A stretch of 64,000 bases of DNA, from NCBI GenBank assembly GCA_029593915.1, contig CP046147.1, positions 2,961,001 through 3,025,000 of the forward strand, read 5' to 3'. The notes beneath the pieces were generated by a model. The model worked only from the letters and a program-made list of their open reading frames with translations, had not been told where the DNA came from and ran no database searches. Made by a program: the position numbers and the translations under genes. Origin of the DNA: Candidatus Lucifugimonas marina (GTDB lineage Bacteria > Chloroflexota > Dehalococcoidia > Lucifugimonadales > Lucifugimonadaceae). The stretch's first letter is position 1. Every line of letters begins with the position of its first letter. Of this stretch, positions 28,112 through 34,870 are shown piece after piece.

Positions 28112-28813
28112 ATGTTTACGCACAAGAGCGAAAAGGGCATTACCGGTCTTGAGACCGCAATCATCCTGATCGCATTCGTGGTTGTTGCATCGGTTTTCGC
28201 TTTCACGGTTCTCTCGACAGGTATCTTTGCCTCAGAGCGATCCAAAGAGACGGTTTTCTCCGGACTCGAAGAAGCTAAGAGCTCGATCGAACCACGTGGT
28301 TCTGTTATTGCCTACAAGGGTAACGAGGGAACAAACGACACGATCTTCAAAGTTTCGTTCGTCGTATCTAACGCTGTTGCTGGTGAGCCGGTTGACCTGA
28401 CTCCACCATATGACACAGACGACTCTGGTGACGACCCAGACATCGTTACCAATGCTGAGTACAAGACTGTTGTCTCGTTCGTAGACCAGAACCAGTACCT
28501 ACCAGACGTTCCGTGGTCAGTTTCATGGATCGGCAACAACAACTCTGACAACCTCCTTGAAGAAGGTGAAAAAGCAGAGATATCTGTTTGGTTGCTGACA
28601 CGAGACACCACCGTAACCAACGCCACCGACACAAACGGTGTTAGTTACTGGAGTGGAGCAGACGCAAACGGCTCACGTGGAATGCTTTCCACAGACACGT
28701 ACGTAGGCACGAACGACCAGTTCACTATCGAGATGAAGCCAGAAAGCGGAGCGGTTCTTACCGTCCAGCGAACTGCGCCTTCGAGGCTCGACACGATTAT
28801 GGACCTCAAGTAG
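28112..28813 (+). CDS. arlB4: Archaellin 4
   Basis: 233 residues, leader MFTHKSEKG and the common ITGLETAII helix. The 89 nt from 28052 to 28140 (leader RNA plus first codons) are identical to those of arlB3, indicating recent duplication or gene conversion. The variable outer-domain segment (TVTNATDTNGVSYWSGADANG) distinguishes it. Filament subunit; own promoter and terminator. Confidence 0.93.
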   Translation: MFTHKSEKGITGLETAIILIAFVVVASVFAFTVLSTGIFASERSKETVFSGLEEAKSSIEPRGSVIAYKGNEGTNDTIFKVSFVVSNAVAGEPVDLTPPYDTDDSGDDPDIVTNAEYKTVVSFVDQNQYLPDVPWSVSWIGNNNSDNLLEEGEKAEISVWLLTRDTTVTNATDTNGVSYWSGADANGSRGMLSTDTYVGTNDQFTIEMKPESGAVLTVQRTAPSRLDTIMDLK

Positions 28814-28844
28814 CCAAAACTACTTACGTTCAATCGAACAAAGG

Positions 28845-28877
28845 AAACAGCCATCGGATTACCGATGGCTGTTTTCG
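28845..28877 (+). terminator. Terminator after arlB4
   Basis: AAACAGCCATCGG / CCGATGGCTGTTT stem, 4-nt loop, then T-rich sequence. Confidence 0.9.
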
Positions 28878-28910
28878 TTAACCCTTGTGGGTGATTTCCT
28901 AACCCCTCCG

Positions 28911-28957
28911 GTTGGAGACTGCTCAATACCCCATGAACTCCGCACCACATAACTTTA
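28911..28957 (+). promoter_or_regulatory. Archaellin-type promoter of arlB5
   Basis: GTTGGAG (28911-28917), 6 nt, CAATACC (28924-28930), 18 nt, ATAACTTTA (28949-28957). Leader motif GAGGAAGACC at 29024-29033; leader hairpin CCGTT-6nt-AACGG at 29043-29058; SD TAGGAG just after. Confidence 0.7.
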
Positions 28958-29076
28958 GATACAGAGCTGTAGCTATACGGAATGAAGCATCTGGTCAGAG
29001 CTTATCAAGCCGTAATCAGCAATGAGGAAGACCATTCTGACCCCGTTTTGATGAACGGACATTAGGAGATACGTAA

Positions 29077-29775
29077 ATGTTTACGCACAAAAGCGAAAAG
29101 GGTATTACCGGTCTTGAGACCGCGATCATCCTGATTGCATTCGTAGTCGTAGCTTCGGTATTTGCTTTCACAGTTCTCTCGACAGGTATCTTTGCCTCAG
29201 AGCGATCAAAAGAAACAGTATTCGCCGGACTACAAGAAGCAAAGAGCTCGATCGAACCACGTGGTTCGGTTATCGCATACAAGGGTAAAGTCGGATCTAC
29301 AGAGACTATCTACAAAGTTGTATTTGTAGTTTCTAACGCTGTATCTGGTGAATCAGTGGACCTGACACCACCTTACACGGCCAATGGAGCCGCTACAGAT
29401 CCTGATGTTGGAAGCAATGTTGAGTACAAGACTGTTATCTCATACACCGACTCCAACCAATACCTTTCAGACGTACCCTGGTCAGTTGACTGGGTAGGTA
29501 ACGCCAACTCTGACTCTCTACTGGAGAACGGTGAGAAGGCCGAAATTACAGTTTGGTTGCTCGAACGAATCACTGGCACAGCTATTACAGCCGACGACAG
29601 TGTAGGCACATACGCTTCAGCCGACAGCAATGGCTCAACCGGAATTGCCGATGGCGGAACTCTGATCAGCACGAACGACCAGTTCACTATCGAGGTAAAA
29701 CCCGAGAGTGGTGCGGTGCTAACCGTTCAGCGCACAGCTCCTTCTCGACTCGACACAGTTATGGATCTCAAATAG
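29077..29775 (+). CDS. arlB5: Archaellin 5
   Basis: 232 residues, leader MFTHKSEKG, ITGLETAII helix, then the archaellin beta domain. Groups with arlB6 by shared VGSTETIYKVVFVVSNAV and WSVDWVGNANSD segments, whereas arlB3/4 form another pair. Differs from all others by Gln for Glu in AGLQEAKSS. Filament subunit; own promoter and terminator. Confidence 0.93.
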   Translation: MFTHKSEKGITGLETAIILIAFVVVASVFAFTVLSTGIFASERSKETVFAGLQEAKSSIEPRGSVIAYKGKVGSTETIYKVVFVVSNAVSGESVDLTPPYTANGAATDPDVGSNVEYKTVISYTDSNQYLSDVPWSVDWVGNANSDSLLENGEKAEITVWLLERITGTAITADDSVGTYASADSNGSTGIADGGTLISTNDQFTIEVKPESGAVLTVQRTAPSRLDTVMDLK

Positions 29776-29807
29776 TTCCAAAACTATAAAAGTTCATAGA
29801 ACTAATG

Positions 29808-29840
29808 AAACAGCCACCGCTAACACGGTGGCTGTTTTCG
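29808..29840 (+). terminator. Terminator after arlB5
   Basis: AAACAGCCACCG / CGGTGGCTGTTT stem with a 6-nt loop, then TTCG. Confidence 0.9.
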
Positions 29841-29873
29841 TGTGGGTCATATGTGGGTTTCCACACCCCTAGC

Positions 29874-29920
29874 GTTGGAGTGCCCCCAATACCTCGATCA
29901 ACTGTTTCCCAATAATTTAG
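29874..29920 (+). promoter_or_regulatory. Archaellin-type promoter of arlB6
   Basis: GTTGGAG (29874-29880), 6 nt, CAATACC (29887-29893), 18 nt, ATAATTTAG (29912-29920); the -10-like block is the most diverged. Leader motif GAGGATGACC at 29984-29993; leader hairpin TCGCC-5nt-GGCGA at 30002-30016. Confidence 0.65.
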
Positions 29921-30036
29921 AAGCATCGCTGAATTATCTGGGTTGAGTAACAAGGTTGGCGACTCGAAACCAGAACAACTAATGAGGATGACCTGCCAGC
30001 CTCGCCTATCCGGCGATAACTAGGAGATAGTTACGA

Positions 30037-30753
30037 ATGTTTACGCACAACTACAGCACGCCGAAGAGCGAAAAGGGTATTACAGGTCTTGAAACCGCAA
30101 TCATCCTAATTGCTTTCGTGGTCGTTGCTTCAGTATTTGCTTTCACAGTTCTTTCGACTGGTGTCTTTGCTTCTGAACGATCCAAGGAAACCGTGTTCGC
30201 AGGTCTGGAAGAAGCTAAGAGCTCGATCGAACCACGCGGTTCAGTCATTGCTTACAAGGGACTTGTTGGATCAACCGAAACCATCTACAAAGTGGTTTTC
30301 GTAGTTTCTAATGCAGTTGCTGGTGAACCTGTCGACCTGACACCACCTTACACAGCTGGTGGATCAGGTACAGACCCAGACATCTCGTCTGGTGCTGAGT
30401 ACAAGACCGTTATCTCGTACACCGACACAAACCAGTACCTTCCTGACGTTCCATGGTCAGTTGATTGGGTAGGTAACGCAAACTCAGACAACCTTCTGGA
30501 GAATGGCGAAAAGGCCGAGATCACCGTTTGGCTTCTAGAGCGAAACACCGGTACAGCCATTGGCAGTAGCGACAGTGTAGGCGAATATGCTGCTGTCGAC
30601 GGAAACGGTTCGTCTGGAATCCTTCAGACTGGTGGCACGCTCATCAGCACGAACGACCAGTTCACGATCGAAGTGAAGCCAGAGAGTGGTGCAGTACTCA
30701 CCGTACAGCGAACAGCTCCATCAAGGCTCGACACAGTTATGGACCTCAAGTAG
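30037..30753 (+). CDS. arlB6: Archaellin 6
   Basis: 238 residues. The leader is longer than in copies 3-5 (MFTHNYSTPKSEKG) but ends in the same KG before ITGLETAIILIAF. Closest to arlB5. SD TAGGAG upstream. Last of the array; its downstream region is a GC-rich stem-loop rather than the CAGCCA-type terminator of arlB2-5, so transcription may continue into the ArlC/D/E-like genes. Confidence 0.93.
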   Translation: MFTHNYSTPKSEKGITGLETAIILIAFVVVASVFAFTVLSTGVFASERSKETVFAGLEEAKSSIEPRGSVIAYKGLVGSTETIYKVVFVVSNAVAGEPVDLTPPYTAGGSGTDPDISSGAEYKTVISYTDTNQYLPDVPWSVDWVGNANSDNLLENGEKAEITVWLLERNTGTAIGSSDSVGEYAAVDGNGSSGILQTGGTLISTNDQFTIEVKPESGAVLTVQRTAPSRLDTVMDLK

Positions 30754-30769
30754 AGGTCATCCTCGTCAT

Positions 30770-30815
30770 AAATCTTCGCTCCTGGTCGTCTAGGCGGCCG
30801 GGAGCGAAGGATTTG
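30770..30815 (+). terminator. Stem-loop between arlB6 and the ArlC/D/E-like genes
   Basis: TTCGCTCC pairs with GGAGCGAA, with further imperfect pairing (AAATC/GATTT) outside and a GC-rich loop. There is no T-tract, so it could be an attenuator or RNA processing site instead of a full terminator. Confidence 0.5.
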
Positions 30816-30896
30816 ACGAAGCATAGGCTCTAGGAACCACCTTGAGCCAACGGTTACGAATTTTATTTACGGGTTACCAAAGGGACGCAAAACACC

Positions 30897-31028
30897 ATGG
30901 CCGAAGAAATCGACTTGGATCAGCGTCTTAAGAATCTGGAAGAAGAAATCCGACTCCTAAAAGAGTCGGTATTCCCATTAATCGCGGATATCCGTGCAAG
31001 GGTTCTTTCACCAGGGGATGAGTTTTAG
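30897..31028 (+). CDS. 43-residue coiled-coil protein (ArlC/D-like small subunit?)
   Basis: Short frame starting at ATG 30897 with AAAGGGA upstream, ending TAG 31028. It encodes heptad-like LDQRLKNLEEEIRLLKESV followed by LIADIRARVL. The next gene starts 2 bp after its stop, which implies translational coupling. Composition and position (between archaellins and the ArlC/D/E-like gene) suggest a cytosolic component of the archaellum switch or ring complex. It has no recognisable family of its own at this length. Confidence 0.65.
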   Translation: MAEEIDLDQRLKNLEEEIRLLKESVFPLIADIRARVLSPGDEF

Positions 31029-31030
31029 CT

Positions 31031-31987
31031 TTGGCTGCTGAAGACGCTCGAATGAAAGCCGGTCTGAAGACCGCAGAGGACGAGCTTAACCTCATCAAGA
31101 ATCAGGTCCAGCAAACGCTGCTCGATATTCGAGAGCATATTTTGGATGCGACCAACCCGTTCAGCTCTATCGATGACGCTCTCACTGACGAGGATGAAAT
31201 CGAATTCGGTGACGACCTCATGGGAGGCGCCGGTGCTGCTGGTGCTGCTGGAGCCGATGGCGAAGGCGGAGAAGGCGGCGAGGGTGAAGATGGAGAGGAC
31301 GGTATCGACGATCTTCTCGACGACGATGACGACCTCGAAGGTGACGACGCCGAGGATATGGAAGATGAATACCTCGACGATGAAGATCCTGGCGACGAAA
31401 TAATCGAAGAAGTTCCCGATGACGGCTACATGGGTGATGAAATCATCGATGATGGCATGGGCGGAGGAGCATCTTCTGACATGGGCGACGCCGAAGAAGT
31501 ATTTGAAACAGAAGAGCTTGTGCCAGATGAAGATGAAGGCTTTGAATTAGATGAAGAGCCTTCTGAGGAAGAACTCGAAGCCGAAGCAGCTGAAGCTGCG
31601 GCGGCCGAGGCAGAGGCAAATGGCACAGCGATCGGTCCAGATGGAGTTGCAGCAGCAATGGTTGCCGACTTCGATGTACTAACAATGGCAGGCCTAGTTC
31701 GCTGGGTAGCTGTTACTACCGAACGCCTTGGTCCCAACAGAACCGAAATCCTTCTAGACGCCTTCGAAGCGGCTGGCAGAATTGCACCATCGACGCGATC
31801 AGTACTGCATCACCTGATGGCCCTCTCTGAAGAGGATCCAAGTGAAATCGTTCCTGTACGAGAAATCGTTTCAGCAATGGTTCGCATGGAAGGCGTGCTG
31901 GACGCCGATAGCGGTTCAGACACCAGCAGGCTGCTAAGCATGCTCATGGATGTGGACGACGATCCAATGGATCGGCTTCTCGCCTAA
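31031..31987 (+). CDS. ArlC/D/E-like archaellum cytosolic protein with acidic linker
   Basis: 318 residues from TTG 31031. N-terminal 50 residues are a coiled coil ending in DATNPFSS, similar to the end of the archaeal FlaC domain (…NPF). A ~140-residue, extremely Asp/Glu/Gly-rich linker follows. The C-terminal ~100 residues (LVRWVAVTTERLGPNRTEILLDAF, then GRIAPSTRSVLHHLMAL) match the pattern of the archaeal FlaD/E domain. In archaea these proteins form a cytosolic ring that links the chemotaxis adaptor to the motor. Here the C-like and D/E-like parts are in one chain, as in fused FlaCE/CDE proteins. A strong terminator follows. Confidence 0.75.
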   Translation: MAAEDARMKAGLKTAEDELNLIKNQVQQTLLDIREHILDATNPFSSIDDALTDEDEIEFGDDLMGGAGAAGAAGADGEGGEGGEGEDGEDGIDDLLDDDDDLEGDDAEDMEDEYLDDEDPGDEIIEEVPDDGYMGDEIIDDGMGGGASSDMGDAEEVFETEELVPDEDEGFELDEEPSEEELEAEAAEAAAAEAEANGTAIGPDGVAAAMVADFDVLTMAGLVRWVAVTTERLGPNRTEILLDAFEAAGRIAPSTRSVLHHLMALSEEDPSEIVPVREIVSAMVRMEGVLDADSGSDTSRLLSMLMDVDDDPMDRLLA

Positions 31988-32003
31988 AACATAACGCAAA
32001 ACA

Positions 32004-32035
32004 AGAAGTGAGTTGCTAGTTAGCAACTCACTTCT
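32004..32035 (+). terminator. Perfect 15-bp terminator after the ArlC/D/E-like gene
   Basis: AGAAGTGAGTTGCTA-GT-TAGCAACTCACTTCT, 17 bp after the stop. It divides the archaellum genes into two transcription units. Confidence 0.88.
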
Positions 32036-32184
32036 GATTTAACGGCTAATCCATTCCCACTTTACGAACGAATTCCGCCCGCCCCCACCTAACGCACATC
32101 TTAATCTCGCGTGGTTATTCGAGTAGGACGACATCATTGTGTGCAGGTCGATTCGCACAGGGTACTCCTAGACGATTCAACCCC

Positions 32185-32205
32185 ATGAATTCATATGCAA
32201 TTCAT
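32185..32205 (+). promoter_or_regulatory. Inverted repeat upstream of the arlG operon
   Basis: ATGAATT-7nt-AATTCAT, about 30 nt before the arlG start, in the 200-bp gap after the terminator. It may be an operator, or a leader hairpin upstream of the SD AGGAG at 32222-32226. No archaellin-type promoter blocks are present, so this operon is controlled differently from the filament genes. Confidence 0.5.
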
Positions 32206-32234
32206 GTCCCCAATAAAACTCAGGAGAGTTCGTC

Positions 32235-32768
32235 ATCGATAAAGCAATCGTAACTATGCTTCTCACCATCGCAGGTGTAATTGCAGCAGTTGCAGTGATG
32301 AACGCTGTTTACCCAGCAGTAACCAGAAGTTCCGCAGCAGTAGCATCTGCATCTGGAACAGTCGATGAACGAATACGAACCAACATATCGGTTGTTCAAT
32401 CTGTGGGCGAACTAGACTCCGGCAGCAGCTGGGTCGACACTAACTCCAACTCTCTGTTCGATTTCTACGTGTGGAGCAAGAACGTCGGAGACATCCGAAT
32501 TCCCGCAGTAGACGAAGTCGATATCTTCTTCGGTCAGCCTGGCGGGATCGTTCGTATACCTCACGAAGACGATGCCGGTGGATCGTACCCACAGTGGTCA
32601 TACTCCTACGAAGGTGGAGCCACCGAATGGGGCATCGCATCAACGGTCAAGTTCGACATTAAATTCGACGATGGCTGCCCCGGATCATGTATCCAATCCA
32701 CGGGTACCTACTTCATCCGTGTAATCACACCAAACGGTGTCGCAGCAGAAAGCTACTTCTCGATGTAG
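32235..32768 (+). CDS. arlG: ArlG-like archaellum stator protein (probable ATC start)
   Basis: 177 residues if translation starts at ATC 32235, which has AGGAG 8 nt upstream; the first ATG (32256) lacks an SD and would remove the charged (IDKAIVT) tail before the hydrophobic helix. N-terminal TM helix (LLTIAGVIAAVAVMNAV), then DERIRTNISVVQSV and a beta-sandwich ending YFIRVITPNGVAAESYF, the typical C-terminus of the archaeal FlaG family. In archaea ArlG binds ArlF and forms the periplasmic stator cap. Two Cys (CPGSC) could form a disulfide. Confidence 0.78.
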   Translation: MDKAIVTMLLTIAGVIAAVAVMNAVYPAVTRSSAAVASASGTVDERIRTNISVVQSVGELDSGSSWVDTNSNSLFDFYVWSKNVGDIRIPAVDEVDIFFGQPGGIVRIPHEDDAGGSYPQWSYSYEGGATEWGIASTVKFDIKFDDGCPGSCIQSTGTYFIRVITPNGVAAESYFSM

Positions 32769-32798
32769 TCGGGAACTCCGACGCGTGAGCGATCGCAA

Positions 32799-32978
32799 AT
32801 GGCAAAGGCAGCAGTTTCAATAATCACGTTCATCATGATGGCAATCATCATGGTTTCGATTATCACGTCGATCCCGAAATCGCTCAGCAACAACGGGGCA
32901 CAAATGCAACCTGCCTACTCACCTGGCGCAGCCACTTCACCGACGGATTACGCCAAGCACATCATGAAGAAGCGCTAA
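32799..32978 (+). CDS. 59-residue membrane protein in the archaellum operon
   Basis: Frame from ATG 32799 to TAA 32978, encoding one strongly hydrophobic helix with many Ile/Met (VSIITFIMMAIIMVSIITSI) and a hydrophilic tail ending HIMKKR. The next gene begins 4 bp later. No family recognised. Its place between arlG and arlF-like genes suggests a small membrane partner of the stator or platform. Confidence 0.6.
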   Translation: MAKAAVSIITFIMMAIIMVSIITSIPKSLSNNGAQMQPAYSPGAATSPTDYAKHIMKKR

Positions 32979-32982
32979 TCCC

Positions 32983-33519
32983 ATGGGCACAGCAGTAGTT
33001 TCACTCTTCGCATTCTTTTTAGTTATCGGAACAACGATGACTGCGGTGAACACCGTCTTAAATACAGGCAGCGACAACGCCCAAGCCCTCGCAGCAAAAA
33101 ATGAACTACTCGTAGCTGAACTCGAAAGTTCTATTGAACTTGTTTCGGCTACCGCTGCAACTGGCGGAGGGGTGACGCAAGTCGACGTTGTACTTTCGAA
33201 CGATGGAATGCGGACCTTCTCGTCATATGACGATTGGGACGTCAGCGTTCGGTACGACCAAACCGGCGGTTCAGACGAAACCGTTCTGCTTGCGCCTTAC
33301 TCAGCATCAACAACTGACAATTCATGGACTGACCTATCGTTCTGGCTCGATTACGACAATTCGATAGCCGAACTCATTGAGCCTGGCCGAATTAATCAAC
33401 ATGAAGAAATGGTTCTGCGCATCCAGCTCAATCCAGAAGTGCAGGCATCAACTTCTGGCGAAGTGAAAATCACCACCCCGTCCGGTCAGACCGGAACAAT
33501 CTACTTCAGTGGCAGTTGA
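32983..33519 (+). CDS. arlF: ArlF-like archaellum stator protein, copy 1
   Basis: 178 residues. N-terminal TM helix without a cleavable class III signal (AVVSLFAFFLVIGTTMTAVNTVL), then a stalk-like helix (ALAAKNELLVAELESSIELV) and a beta-sandwich with VVLSNDGMRTFSSYDDWDVSVRYD, comparable to archaeal ArlF, which binds the S-layer and anchors the stator. Similar in plan to the next gene; which one is the functional ArlF equivalent cannot be decided from sequence. Confidence 0.68.
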   Translation: MGTAVVSLFAFFLVIGTTMTAVNTVLNTGSDNAQALAAKNELLVAELESSIELVSATAATGGGVTQVDVVLSNDGMRTFSSYDDWDVSVRYDQTGGSDETVLLAPYSASTTDNSWTDLSFWLDYDNSIAELIEPGRINQHEEMVLRIQLNPEVQASTSGEVKITTPSGQTGTIYFSGS

Positions 33520-33573
33520 TTACGACATGCAAACACTAATCAAACACACTCCCTGCCTGAATCGCGGTGAAGC

Positions 33574-34104
33574 ATGTCCAGCCTAATAGTTGCACTGTTC
33601 GCTGTGATGATCATCCTTGCCGCTATGGCAGGTTACGCAACCAGTTCAGTTCGTTCTCAGGATCAGATCAACCACAGCGTCAAACTTGTGCGAGACACAG
33701 CCGGCGATATTTCGCGCACAAGCGTGGCTTCATTGGGAGCAACGGTTACAACGAATTCAAGGCTCGATTTCACTGTTCACAACAACGGTCAATCTGACTT
33801 CCGACAGGTGAGCAGCTGGGATGTTGTTGTGTGGTACCACGGTGCCACTGGAAGCGGTCTAGAGATCGAAAGGCTCACATATACGACTTCAGCCACCCCA
33901 TCGGCAGGGGAGTGGACACTCACAGGAATCTATGAGGACGCCGGTACATCAGACCCCGAGGTTTACCAACCCGGAATCGTCAATCCTGGTGAAGAATTTG
34001 TAATACGGGCTGAACTAGGGCCAGCAGTGGCAACTAGTTCGAGCAACACGGTGACTCTCGCTGTCGAACAAGGGATAGCGGTTACTGAGGTATTTACCAA
34101 CTAG
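33574..34104 (+). CDS. ArlF-like archaellum stator protein, copy 2
   Basis: 176 residues. One N-terminal helix (LIVALFAVMIILAAMAGYAT), a short charged linker (VKLVRDTAGDISRTSV) and a beta-sandwich with FTVHNNGQSDFRQVSSWDVVVWYHG, clearly parallel to the preceding protein's SNDG...SYDDWDVSVRYD. The two probably arose by duplication and might form a heteromeric stator with ArlG. Most archaea have one ArlF and one ArlG. Preceded by GGTGAAG. Confidence 0.68.
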   Translation: MSSLIVALFAVMIILAAMAGYATSSVRSQDQINHSVKLVRDTAGDISRTSVASLGATVTTNSRLDFTVHNNGQSDFRQVSSWDVVVWYHGATGSGLEIERLTYTTSATPSAGEWTLTGIYEDAGTSDPEVYQPGIVNPGEEFVIRAELGPAVATSSSNTVTLAVEQGIAVTEVFTN

Positions 34105-34154
34105 TGGTGAGGACTAAAACACTCACCCAGTAAGACAAAGACGAAGCCAGAACC

Positions 34155-34862
34155 ATGGCAGCTGAAGAAGGCATTGCAAGCGTATCCACGGGTCAGCCCG
34201 ATTTGGATAAAAAAATGGGTGGAGGAATTCCACTTGGTTCACTCACGCTTCTTGAAGGCCAGTCCGACTCCGGAAAGTCGGTGGTATCTCAGCAGCTCAT
34301 TTGGGGTTCGCTTCAGTCTGGTCTTACCGTGACTTTGTTCACCACAGAAAACACCACTAAGAGCTTCCTGCGGCAGATGAGCAGTTTGAACCTTGAGGTG
34401 ATGGAATTCTTGCTACTAGGTCGGCTCAAGATATATCCGATCTCGGCTGGTAAGCGAAAGCTAACCGCCAAACAGGTGTTCGACACCATGCTGCGAAATA
34501 TCACGCACGGACCACGTGTCGACCTTATCGTTGTCGACTCGCTAACAACGTTCGTTACTCGTGGTTCATGGGAAGACACCGCATCGTACTTCGAAGAGTG
34601 CCAGGTGCTGGTCGGTGAAGCCCGAACCATCATCAATGTGGCATCCACCTACGCCTTCGATGACACAACCCTGGCAAGGCTCCGATCGATGTGTGACGCC
34701 CACTTAACTCTCCGTACAGAAGAAGTTGGAGAACAGCTCGTGAAAATTCTCGAGGTGGCAAAAATTCGTGGTGCTTCCAAAAACACAGGAAACATCGTCA
34801 CATTCGATATCGAGCCAGATCTCGGTATGAAAATCATCCCGATCTCCAAGGCATCGGCGTAG
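34155..34862 (+). CDS. arlH: ArlH, KaiC-like regulator of the archaellum motor
   Basis: 235 residues, the usual ArlH length. Walker A GQSDSGKS at residues 35-42; Walker B VDLIVVDS around 122-129; RecA/KaiC fold. In archaea ArlH binds ATP and docks onto ArlI to regulate assembly and rotation; it does not hydrolyse ATP strongly. Cytosolic. Its stop is 8 bp before arlI, as in archaeal operons (H-I-J order). Confidence 0.92.
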   Translation: MAAEEGIASVSTGQPDLDKKMGGGIPLGSLTLLEGQSDSGKSVVSQQLIWGSLQSGLTVTLFTTENTTKSFLRQMSSLNLEVMEFLLLGRLKIYPISAGKRKLTAKQVFDTMLRNITHGPRVDLIVVDSLTTFVTRGSWEDTASYFEECQVLVGEARTIINVASTYAFDDTTLARLRSMCDAHLTLRTEEVGEQLVKILEVAKIRGASKNTGNIVTFDIEPDLGMKIIPISKASA

Positions 34863-34870
34863 GTAACTAA

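Noticed and set aside
31426-31737. Long antisense frames opposite the acidic ArlC/D/E-like gene
   Set aside because: They mirror the low-complexity Asp/Glu-rich codons (poly-Ser/Leu products) and have no start context.
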